Shown here: positions 8,373 to 15,865 of the stretch, in pieces
Layout: each line of letters opens with the position of its first letter
How positions within the stretch are numbered: position 1 is the stretch's first letter
DNA from: Poritiphilus sp965212595
Lineage (GTDB): Bacteria > Bacteroidota > Bacteroidia > Flavobacteriales > Flavobacteriaceae
Length of the DNA stretch: 64,000 bases
Assembly (NCBI GenBank): GCA_965212595.1
Contig: CBDBVE010000022.1
Coordinates: 1 to 64,000 of the forward strand
Direction of reading: 5' to 3'
Position numbers and translations under genes: made by a program
Notes under the pieces: generated by a model
Database searches by the model: none
Told to the model about the DNA's origin: nothing
Seen by the model: only the letters and a program-made list of their open reading frames with translations

Positions 8373-9713
8373 ATGAAAAGAAGAACCTTCATAAAATCGA
8401 GTGCGCTTGCAGGCATAGGCCTGGCAGCATACCCCGTGTCTTGTACGAAAAAATCAGATACGGAAATTCTGATTTTGGGAGCTGGGATAGCGGGGCTCAG
8501 TCTTGCATTTCAACTGCAGAAGGCTGGGAAGGAATGCATTCTACTGGAAGGAAGCGATCGTCTTGGCGGAAGATTGTTTACGCATCCTGTGCTGAACCGG
8601 GATGTTGGGGGCAGAGGGATAGGAGATAAGTACGTTGAGGTGATGAAGCTGGTGGAAGAGTTAAATGTGGAACTCATTGATATTACTGATAGTATCGGAT
8701 CTCCAAGTGCGATCTATGTCGATGGACAACTGCACCCAAGTTGGGAAGACGCTACTACGAATCCCAGCCGCCTGGAATTCTCTAAACTAAGGTCCGCGGT
8801 GGGTCTTAATAGTTTGGACGGATGGTATAAAAGACCCGATCTTGACCAACCTTATAGCGAGTTTCTAAAGAAATTAGGACATACCCGGGATGAAATAGAC
8901 CTTATCAATATCAGCACCAACTACAATGACGTTTACGAAACTTCTGCCATAAATAGTTACCACAGCAGGGCTTTCAGGAGGTTTAATGGAACAAAAAGAC
9001 TTTTTAACTTCAAAGGAGGTGCCAAATCCATGATTGGTGCAATAGGAAGTGCGCTAAACATTCCGGTTTATACCAACAAAATGGTAACTTCAATTGCCGA
9101 TGACGGCAAAAGTGTAAAAGTCACATGTGCAGATGATAGTTCTTTTGTAGCCAAGAAGGTAGTTTCTACCTTACCTTTTAGCACTTTAAGGGATGTAAAA
9201 ATAGATGCGCCCTTACAAAACAATCAAAAGCGAGCTATTGAAGAATTAAAATATACATTGATCACCCAGATACATTTACAGGCAGAACCCTATTGGGCGG
9301 AAGATGGAATACCCTTGGGGATGTGGACAGATACTCCTTTAGAACGCATAATGAAGATCAATCCCGATAGTGAAAAGGGAGAGTTGGTTTGTTGGGTAAA
9401 CGGAAAGGGAACCGCCTTTTTCGATGAGATGAGTGATAAGGAGATTGCCGATTTTAGCTTGAAAAAATTAAAGGAAATACGTCCATCCACGGAAGGAAGA
9501 GTAAGCTACGTAGGAACGCATAAATGGGGTAAGTACCCTTATAACAAGGGCGCTTACTGCGAATTTGGCGTAGGTCAGGCATCCTGGTTTGAAGATATGA
9601 TCAGGCCCGCTGGCAATCTGCACTTTGCAGGCGAGCATGCCGCTCGCGAGTCTAGGGGAATTGAAGGGGCGGCAGAATCGGCTGTACGAGTATTTAAAGA
9701 ATTAACAAGCTAA
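8373..9713 (+). CDS. FAD-dependent amine oxidase with Tat-like leader
   Basis: A 446-aa flavin amine oxidase/protoporphyrinogen-oxidase-fold protein. The leader MKRRTFIKSSALAGIGLAAY has the twin-arginine pattern followed by a hydrophobic stretch and a Cys at 24, so it may be exported folded across the inner membrane and possibly lipidated; the residue at -3 is Pro, a poor lipobox. The dinucleotide fold is ILILGAGIAGLSLAFQL (about 32-48), followed by LLEGSDRLGGRL. The C-terminal FAD-closing block is LHFAGEHAARESRGIEGAAE (about 414-433). It would oxidise a C-N or C-C bond with O2 or another acceptor. It separates the two aconitase-like subunits, with short gaps (31 and 5 bases), so it is in the same operon. 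A periplasmic location would place its step before uptake (inference). Confidence 0.8.
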   Translation: MKRRTFIKSSALAGIGLAAYPVSCTKKSDTEILILGAGIAGLSLAFQLQKAGKECILLEGSDRLGGRLFTHPVLNRDVGGRGIGDKYVEVMKLVEELNVELIDITDSIGSPSAIYVDGQLHPSWEDATTNPSRLEFSKLRSAVGLNSLDGWYKRPDLDQPYSEFLKKLGHTRDEIDLINISTNYNDVYETSAINSYHSRAFRRFNGTKRLFNFKGGAKSMIGAIGSALNIPVYTNKMVTSIADDGKSVKVTCADDSSFVAKKVVSTLPFSTLRDVKIDAPLQNNQKRAIEELKYTLITQIHLQAEPYWAEDGIPLGMWTDTPLERIMKINPDSEKGELVCWVNGKGTAFFDEMSDKEIADFSLKKLKEIRPSTEGRVSYVGTHKWGKYPYNKGAYCEFGVGQASWFEDMIRPAGNLHFAGEHAARESRGIEGAAESAVRVFKELTS

Positions 9714-9718
9714 AAATT

Positions 9719-10243
9719 ATGATTAAAGGAACATGTTGGGTTGCAGACGACTATGTCATGGCCTATGATATTATTATCCCGGAGTATTGGACTTCAGAAA
9801 TAGATCCGGAAGAAAATAGCAAATGGGTCATGGCCGGTGTTAAAGAAGAATTTAATAAGGAGAATGGTTTCAAAGACAATGGATTTACTTTTATCGTCGC
9901 AGCGCATAATTTTGCCGGAGGCGGAAAGTCTATTGAACATGTGATTACCGGAATTATGGGTGCCGGTATAAAGGCTGTGTTTGCTACGAGCTATGCCCGA
10001 TTGCAATTTAGAAACGCCATCAACTACGGACTTCCTTTTGTGACCTGCGAAAATATCTCGGATGGCTGTGAAACAGGAGATGAATTGGAATACTATCCAG
10101 ATCAAGGGATTATAAAAAACCTGACCAAAGGAACTAGTTTTCAATCGGTACCCACCGCACCCTTTGTAGAGGAAGTTGGTAAAGCGGGCGGATTGATGAA
10201 CTATGTTCGTGATAAAATCGCCAATGGCGAACCAATAGAATAA
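9719..10243 (+). CDS. Aconitase-superfamily hydro-lyase, small (swivel) subunit
   Basis: A 174-aa LeuD-like swivel-domain subunit, the expected partner of the large subunit two genes upstream. The block AGIKAVFATSYARLQFRNAI (82-101) is typical of LeuD. The substrate loop is unusual: where LeuD and aconitase have GSSREH, this protein reads GKSIEH (69-74). Aligned that way, the catalytic Ser becomes Lys and the carboxylate-binding Arg becomes Ile, with one residue inserted after NF. This suggests a different substrate or chemistry from isopropylmalate and citrate. It ends 2 bases before the aldolase gene. The family is clear; the reaction is not. Confidence 0.8.
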   Translation: MIKGTCWVADDYVMAYDIIIPEYWTSEIDPEENSKWVMAGVKEEFNKENGFKDNGFTFIVAAHNFAGGGKSIEHVITGIMGAGIKAVFATSYARLQFRNAINYGLPFVTCENISDGCETGDELEYYPDQGIIKNLTKGTSFQSVPTAPFVEEVGKAGGLMNYVRDKIANGEPIE

Positions 10244-10245
10244 GT

Positions 10246-11007
10246 ATGAAGGAAAATCATCTTAAGAAGAGAATAGCGGAGGGGAAGACAGGCTTTGGCC
10301 TCATTTCACCAACGGTTGATCCTATTATCTGTGAGTATGCCGGACTCACAGGGATGGACTTTTATATGATCGACGGAGAACACGGGGCAATTACGGCTTC
10401 AAATGTTACCAATATGGTCAGAGCATGTGAACTTGTCAATTGCACCCCCCTCGCTCGCATTAGAAGCGTAGATGCTAAACTTATCTTACAGTATATGGAT
10501 GCCGGTATTATGGGTGTTATGATGCCTAGTATAGATACCATTGATGATGTAAAACGCCTTGTAGACGCCGTAAAGTACCCTCCGATGGGAAAAAGAGGAC
10601 TGGGTCCGGTAAGGGCTGCAGACTATATGCAGGGTACTATGTCTCAGTTAGAGTACGTGGCTTTTGCTAATGAGCAGACATTGGTGCTTCCGCAGATAGA
10701 GTCTATGGAATGCGTTAAGAACCTCCCTGAATTGTGTAAAATAGAAGGAGTTGACGGGTTTATTATTGGACCGCGTGATTTGGCCATGTCTATGGGATAT
10801 TATGATGGCCCGGCCCACGACGAAGTAAAGAAAATCCTGGATGAGATTTTTGAAACAGTCCTCGATGCAGGGAAATGGTTTGGGACTGTTGCGGGCACAG
10901 CCGCACAGGCCGAAGGGCTTGTTAAGAAAGGCGCTTCTATGGTGATGAATTCTGTGCAAGGATTAATTAAGGCTTCAGGTACTGCTTTTTTAGAAGCAAG
11001 GAAATAA
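10246..11007 (+). CDS. HpcH/HpaI-family class II aldolase
   Basis: A 253-aa metal-dependent aldolase of the HpaI type, which reversibly splits 4-hydroxy-2-oxo acids into pyruvate (or oxaloacetate) and an aldehyde. Active-site features present are DGEHG with His46, ARIR with Arg71, metal ligand Glu152 in PQIES, and metal ligand Asp178 in GPRDLAMSMG. The gene starts 2 bases after the swivel-subunit gene and is followed 15 bases later by the HapK-like gene, so translation is probably coupled. In the island it most likely performs the final carbon-carbon cleavage and delivers pyruvate. The aldehyde partner cannot be told from sequence. Confidence 0.88.
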   Translation: MKENHLKKRIAEGKTGFGLISPTVDPIICEYAGLTGMDFYMIDGEHGAITASNVTNMVRACELVNCTPLARIRSVDAKLILQYMDAGIMGVMMPSIDTIDDVKRLVDAVKYPPMGKRGLGPVRAADYMQGTMSQLEYVAFANEQTLVLPQIESMECVKNLPELCKIEGVDGFIIGPRDLAMSMGYYDGPAHDEVKKILDEIFETVLDAGKWFGTVAGTAAQAEGLVKKGASMVMNSVQGLIKASGTAFLEARK

Positions 11008-11022
11008 CTAAAATCGTAAAAA

Positions 11023-11334
11023 ATGGCTGCATTGGTTGTTTTATTCAATCTTAAAGATCAGGCTTCAAAAGAGGCCTATGAGAAATGGGCGCAAACCACA
11101 GATGTGCCAACAGTCAAGAAACTATCTTCTGTTGACGACTTCAAAGTCTATAGCCTGGGCACTATTATGGGAACTGAAAATGCCTCGCCTTATGAATATT
11201 GCGAAGTTATAGACATTAATGATATGGATAAGCTGGGAGAAGAAATAGCGACAGAAACCATGCAAAGAGTTGCTGCTGAATTTCAAACCTTTGCAGACAA
11301 CCCCACATTTATCATTTCTCAACAGATCGCCTAG
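11023..11334 (+). CDS. HapK/RedY-like dimeric alpha-beta protein
   Basis: A 103-aa protein that resembles the REDY-like/HapK family, small ferredoxin-fold dimers first named from prodigiosin gene clusters. It opens with a strand MAALVVLFNLK, then a helix with YEKWAQTTDVPTVKKL, a second strand (FKVYSLGTIMG), then YEYCEVIDINDM and a final helix-strand, matching a single alpha/beta-barrel half. No cofactor motif is seen. Relatives may act as cofactor-free cyclases or stability factors. The gene is tightly packed between aldolase and SDR genes. Its presence hints that the pathway handles a pyrrole-like, cyclic or reactive intermediate (weak inference). Membership of the wider EthD/Dabb-like fold is the alternative. 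Confidence 0.55.
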   Translation: MAALVVLFNLKDQASKEAYEKWAQTTDVPTVKKLSSVDDFKVYSLGTIMGTENASPYEYCEVIDINDMDKLGEEIATETMQRVAAEFQTFADNPTFIISQQIA

Positions 11335-11336
11335 CT

Positions 11337-12170
11337 ATGTATAATTTACAAGGAAAAACAGCGGTTGTTACCGGTTCAGGGCGTCCAGGCGGTATTGGTG
11401 AGGCTATTGTCCTCAAATTGGCCTCAGAAGGCTGCAATGTGGTTATTAGTGACATTGGCGTTACCAAGGGGGAGCAATTTAGCGAAGAGCATGTTGGTAC
11501 AACAAAGGAAATGGACGGCATCGTGGCTGCTGTTGAAAATCTTGGATCAAAGGCCATAGCTGTTCCCTGTGACGTTCGTTTTGAAGCGCAGGTGGCTCAC
11601 CTTATACAAAGCGCTAAGGATGCCTTTGGCGGGATAGACATTTTGGTCAATAATGCCGGAATAGGCTACATTATGGAACCTCTTACAGAATTTAAAGAGG
11701 AAAGCTGGGACGCCGTACTAAATGTGAATTTAAAAGGAACATTCCTATGTTCAAAACACGCGGCGATTCACATGATAGCGCAAGGAAAAGGAGGAGCAAT
11801 AATCAACATTGCAAGTCAGGCTGCTAAGTCAGGGTTCCCGTTTGCTGCGGCCTATACCTCTTCAAAACATGGGATGATAGGCCTAACCCGGTCTAATGCA
11901 GTAGAACTTGGAGCCCATAAAATAAGAGTCAATGCGGTATGCCCAAATCATATTACTACAGGGCTTGGTCATTGGCAGAATAAGTTTTTTAGCGATAAAC
12001 TTGGCCTTTCATATGAGGACTACCTCCAGGGCATTGTTGATAAAAACCCACTTGGTAGGACCGGTCTGGTTGAAGATATCGCGAAGGCCGTTGCTTTTTT
12101 AGCCTCAGATCAGGCAGATTACATTACCGGCGAAGCCATGAATGTGAGTGGAGGAGAAGAATACCACTAA
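11337..12170 (+). CDS. Short-chain dehydrogenase/reductase
   Basis: A 277-aa classical SDR. The cofactor loop is TGSGRPGGIG (12-21), with Asp39 at the end of the second strand favouring NAD(H) over NADP(H). NNAG is at 105-108, the catalytic Ser160 is in INIAS, and Tyr173/Lys177 are in YTSSK. It would oxidise a secondary alcohol to a ketone, or the reverse. It starts 2 bases after the HapK-like gene and closes the first dense block of the island, since a 103-base gap follows before hyuA. In the proposed route it would oxidise the hydroxyl made by the aconitase-like hydratase, preparing the aldolase substrate (inference). Confidence 0.9.
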   Translation: MYNLQGKTAVVTGSGRPGGIGEAIVLKLASEGCNVVISDIGVTKGEQFSEEHVGTTKEMDGIVAAVENLGSKAIAVPCDVRFEAQVAHLIQSAKDAFGGIDILVNNAGIGYIMEPLTEFKEESWDAVLNVNLKGTFLCSKHAAIHMIAQGKGGAIINIASQAAKSGFPFAAAYTSSKHGMIGLTRSNAVELGAHKIRVNAVCPNHITTGLGHWQNKFFSDKLGLSYEDYLQGIVDKNPLGRTGLVEDIAKAVAFLASDQADYITGEAMNVSGGEEYH

Positions 12171-12273
12171 GACCGGAAGAACGAATTTAAAATTAAGAAG
12201 TAAGCATTACGATGAGAGGACGCAGTGCAGTTCTGAAATTACACTTGTACTTGACACTTGAACTTAAGAAGTT

Positions 12274-14346
12274 ATGAAATTAGGAATAGATATAGGAGGA
12301 ACTTTTACAGATTTTGTGCTGTTTAATAATGACAGCAATCGACTGTATTTCGCTAAAACCTTGACGACTTACCCAGACCCAACCGTAGGTATTTTCAATG
12401 GAATAAAGGAATTGGAAGATAAATTTGGTTTCCCAGTGAAGGACATTGATGGTATTGTTCATGGTACTACTTTGGTAACTAACGCCGTCATAGAACGAAA
12501 GGGCGCTAAAACCGCATTTATTACTACCAAGGGTTTTGAGGACGTTTTGGAAATAGGCCGTGAGATGCGCTATGATATTTACGATATCTTTCTAACCATG
12601 CCAAAACCCCTGGTGCCTAGAAACTTGCGATTGGGGGTTACAGAACGTGTAGACATTCACGGAAATGTACTAACTCCTTTGAATGAAAGCGCTTTATCAT
12701 CCTTGGCTGCTACCTTAAAAGAAAATGGTATTGAAGCTGTTGGCGTTTGTTTATTGAATTCCTTTGCGAACACGGCACACGAAAAGGCCTTAGGTGATTA
12801 TCTGGCAAACAATGCCCCAGATGTATATTACAGCCTTTCTTCCGAAATTATGCCGGAGATCAGAGAATATGAACGTAGTTCGGCAACGGCTATGAATGCA
12901 TATGTTCAGCCAATTACTGATAAATATTTAAAAGATTTTGAGACCCAATTACGGGTCGCGGGCTTTGAAGGCAACATTAATATCATGATCTCCAGCGGAA
13001 AGCTGACCACAATTGATGGGGCTCGCAAATCTCCTATTCACTTATTAGAATCTGGCCCCGCCGGTGGAGCTATGGCAGGAGTTTTTTACGGGAATCACCT
13101 AAAAGAAGAGAACTTGCTGTGTTTTGATATGGGGGGCACTACAGCGAAAGCCTGCGTCATTTATGACGGGAAGCCAGAAATTACCAACCACTTTGAAGCT
13201 GGCCGTGTCAAGCGATTTAAAAAAGGAAGTGGATTACCGGTACGGATTCCAGTAATTGACTTAATCGAGATCGGTGCGGGAGGAGGTAGCATTGCGCGGG
13301 TTAGTAATATCGGATTGTTGACTGTTGGCCCCGATAGCGCGTCCTCTACGCCAGGACCGGCCTGCTATAATCTGGGTGGCGAAGATCCGACTGTCACTGA
13401 CGCAGATCTGGTTTTAGGATATTTGAACGCGGATTATTTTCTTGGAGGTGAGATGAAACTAAGTGTGGATGCCGCCAGAAAGGCCATCAAAACAAAATTG
13501 GCAGATCCGCTAGGCATCTCTATCGAAGATGCAGCCATGGGAGTGCATAAGATCGTCAATGAAAATATGGCGAACGCAGCAAGGGTCCATGTCCTCGAGA
13601 AAGGTATGGATCCCCGTCATTTTAATATGATTGGTTTTGGTGGTGCGGGTCCGGTGCATGCATTTGGTGTCGCAAAACTATTGAATACCAAACGCCTGAT
13701 TATTCCGGTAGGCGCAGGGGTAACTTCGGCTGTCGGCTTTTTGGTTTCTCCGGTTGCTAGCGAAAAAATACACAGTCATATCTCCGAATTGGAGCATTTA
13801 GACTGGGATGAAGTGAATGACTTTCTCACTGAGATGACTGAAGACGGATACCAGTTCTTAGCCAAGTCTGAAATAAAAAGGGAAGACGCTACAGTGCAGC
13901 GCGTGGTAGAAATGCGATATTACGGTCAGGGTCATGAAATCACTATTGAACTGCCCGAAGGTGAGTTGAACGAGCGTAGTGTTACTGCGATTAAAGAGCG
14001 ATTCATAAAAGAATATGAGTTCCGCTATAACAGGTCTATTGAAGGGATGTCCATGGAAATGGTTACTTGGCGTGTTGTAGTACAAGGGCCAATTCCGCAA
14101 ATGAAGGTAAAACAATTTTCAACGACCGCTAGTGGGGCAGAATCTTACAAAGGCACTAGAAAAGTGTATTTTGAGGAGACTGGATATATGGACTGCCCAG
14201 TGTATGACCGTTACGCCTTAAAACCCAATGAGAAATTCGATGGCCCGGCCATCATTGAAGAGACCGAAAGCACTACAGTAGTTGGTATAAACAGCTCTGT
14301 TCAGGTGGATGACAATAAGAATATACTCATCGATTTGCATGACTAA
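12274..14346 (+). CDS. hyuA: Hydantoinase/oxoprolinase subunit A
   Basis: A 690-aa HyuA-type ATPase subunit of the 5-oxoprolinase / N-methylhydantoinase / caprolactamase / acetone-carboxylase superfamily. The N-terminal phosphate loop is GIDIGGTFTDFV (4-15), followed by HGTTLVTNAVIERKGAKTA. The second actin-like domain has ESGPAGGAMAGVF and CFDMGGTTAKACV, and the region GFGGAGPVHAFGVAKLL lies further on. Length is normal for the family. It pairs with HyuB, but an FAD oxidoreductase gene is inserted between the two. The enzyme uses ATP to open a lactam or imide or to carboxylate a ketone; the substrate cannot be read from the sequence. The gap upstream shows no clear promoter. Confidence 0.93.
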   Translation: MKLGIDIGGTFTDFVLFNNDSNRLYFAKTLTTYPDPTVGIFNGIKELEDKFGFPVKDIDGIVHGTTLVTNAVIERKGAKTAFITTKGFEDVLEIGREMRYDIYDIFLTMPKPLVPRNLRLGVTERVDIHGNVLTPLNESALSSLAATLKENGIEAVGVCLLNSFANTAHEKALGDYLANNAPDVYYSLSSEIMPEIREYERSSATAMNAYVQPITDKYLKDFETQLRVAGFEGNINIMISSGKLTTIDGARKSPIHLLESGPAGGAMAGVFYGNHLKEENLLCFDMGGTTAKACVIYDGKPEITNHFEAGRVKRFKKGSGLPVRIPVIDLIEIGAGGGSIARVSNIGLLTVGPDSASSTPGPACYNLGGEDPTVTDADLVLGYLNADYFLGGEMKLSVDAARKAIKTKLADPLGISIEDAAMGVHKIVNENMANAARVHVLEKGMDPRHFNMIGFGGAGPVHAFGVAKLLNTKRLIIPVGAGVTSAVGFLVSPVASEKIHSHISELEHLDWDEVNDFLTEMTEDGYQFLAKSEIKREDATVQRVVEMRYYGQGHEITIELPEGELNERSVTAIKERFIKEYEFRYNRSIEGMSMEMVTWRVVVQGPIPQMKVKQFSTTASGAESYKGTRKVYFEETGYMDCPVYDRYALKPNEKFDGPAIIEETESTTVVGINSSVQVDDNKNILIDLHD

Positions 14347-15778
14347 AATGGCATATGATATTCTCATAATAGGAGCCGGTACCGCTGGAATGAGCTGTGC
14401 GATTACCGCCGCCCAACGCGGGCTAAAAGTAGGCGTACTTGAAAAGTCGGACCATGCCGGAGGAGCTTTGCATTGGTCTGGGGGCCATATGAGTGCGGGT
14501 GGAACACGCTTGCAGAAAGAAAAGGGTATTGACGACAGCCCCGAAAAACATTTGGCAGATATCTACCGCATTAACAATAAGTCTGGCGATCTTGACCTGA
14601 TTGAAATGGCTGTAAGGGAAGCCCCCAGGACGATAGAATGGTTAGATGAATTGGGTTTTGAATGGGCTCCAGAATGTCCCCGGATCATTTACGGACATGT
14701 GGCCTATGATACGGCAAGGACAATCTATGGTCAGGAGAAGGCGCTGAGTATTTACAAGGTAATGTTACCGCTTTGGGAAAAGCAAGTAGAAAGTGGAAAT
14801 ATTGAGTGTCATTTTTATCATACTTTTATTGGTTTAGACGGCAAGGCTGATCGCTTTGATACCGTAATTTGTAGTACGCCCGCGGGTGAACTGAAGTATC
14901 AGGGAAAGCATATTGTGATCACATCTGGAGGGTATGGAAGTAACCCCGCCTATTTTCAACAAAAACACCCGGGTGTACCTTTGGTCAGTGCTACTTACCC
15001 AACAGCAACCGCCGATGGGCACGCTATTTTGGAAAAGCGTGGCGCCCAGTTCCGATTTGGAGAATTCCACTTACCTAGTTTGGGAGGAATTGAACTTGAG
15101 GCCGGAAGTGGCCGTGTAGATTTTAACAAAGCCTGGGCAATGGTGCTGACATCAGTCTACAGGCAACCAAGAGATATCTATGTAAATGCACATGGGAAGC
15201 GTTTTTTGGCAGAAGACGAAGTAAATCCAGAGACACGGGAGCATACTGTTATGCAACAACCAGACTGGTTTTTTTGGGTGGTTTTCGATGAAGCCGCGCT
15301 TTGCGCTAAAGATCACAACGGGAATGAAAATCCTATTGTAATAGGCTGGACGGTTGATCAGATTAAAGCTGAAGCTGCTAAGCAGGAATCGCTTTTCAAA
15401 GCTGATACGATTAAAGAATTGGCTTCTAAAACAGGCCTGCCGGAGGAAAACCTAAAGAAAACAATTGAAGATTACAATCATATGGTTGAAATAAATTCTG
15501 ACCCTCATTTTGCAAGAAAGTATTTAGAAGACCCCATTAGCACAGCCCCTTTTTATGCTATAAAGGTACATGCCTCTGTATTGGTGACCTTTGGAGGGAT
15601 AAAGGTAAACAAGGACCTACAGGTATTGGATGCCGAAGCTAAGCCAATGCCAGGCCTTTATGCGGCTGGTGAGGTAGTAGGGCTGGGAGCTACCAGCGGG
15701 AGCTCTTTTTGCAGTGGAATGGCCATAACACCGGCGCTCGGATTTGGGCGTATATTGGGACGAACCCTGGGCCAATGA
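14339..15778 (+). CDS. FAD-dependent oxidoreductase (fumarate-reductase/KstD type)
   Basis: About 480 aa, FAD_binding_2 family, related to fumarate reductase flavoprotein and 3-ketosteroid dehydrogenase; such enzymes introduce or reduce a C=C bond next to a carbonyl. The Rossmann block is YDILIIGAGTAGMSCAITAA with LEKSDHAGGALHWSGG following, and the C-terminal FAD-binding end is LYAAGEVVGLGATSGSSFCS. The frame is open from an ATG at 14309, but that would overlap hyuA by 38 bases. The ATG at 14339 overlaps the hyuA stop as ATGACTAA, and another ATG at 14348 is also possible. No signal peptide is seen, so it is cytosolic. It may create the double bond that the aconitase-like enzyme later hydrates (inference). 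Confidence 0.85.
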   Translation: MTKMAYDILIIGAGTAGMSCAITAAQRGLKVGVLEKSDHAGGALHWSGGHMSAGGTRLQKEKGIDDSPEKHLADIYRINNKSGDLDLIEMAVREAPRTIEWLDELGFEWAPECPRIIYGHVAYDTARTIYGQEKALSIYKVMLPLWEKQVESGNIECHFYHTFIGLDGKADRFDTVICSTPAGELKYQGKHIVITSGGYGSNPAYFQQKHPGVPLVSATYPTATADGHAILEKRGAQFRFGEFHLPSLGGIELEAGSGRVDFNKAWAMVLTSVYRQPRDIYVNAHGKRFLAEDEVNPETREHTVMQQPDWFFWVVFDEAALCAKDHNGNENPIVIGWTVDQIKAEAAKQESLFKADTIKELASKTGLPEENLKKTIEDYNHMVEINSDPHFARKYLEDPISTAPFYAIKVHASVLVTFGGIKVNKDLQVLDAEAKPMPGLYAAGEVVGLGATSGSSFCSGMAITPALGFGRILGRTLGQ

Positions 15779-15814
15779 GTTTAAATTTTAACAATCAGAT
15801 GATTACGATTTCTA

Positions 15815-15845
15815 TAAAATTAGTTAACTTAGTTAACTAATTTTA
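15815..15845. promoter_or_regulatory. Perfect inverted repeat, putative operator before hyuB
   Basis: A perfect 14-base inverted repeat with a 3-base spacer: left arm TAAAATTAGTTAAC (15815-15828), spacer TTA, right arm GTTAACTAATTTTA (15832-15845). It can also be read as two tandem TTAGTTAAC units. It ends 20 bases before the hyuB start codon in an 87-base gap, has no T-run, and shares its core with the sites at 6987-7020. A dimeric repressor or activator site, with an internal promoter for hyuB and the genes after it, is the likely meaning. The binding protein is not in this window. Confidence 0.65.
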
Positions 15846-15865
15846 GCGAACATAATTTCAAAACA

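Noticed and set aside
7073..10243. Leucine biosynthesis genes leuCD
   Set aside because: The small-subunit active loop differs, the genes are split, and no leuA or leuB is near.
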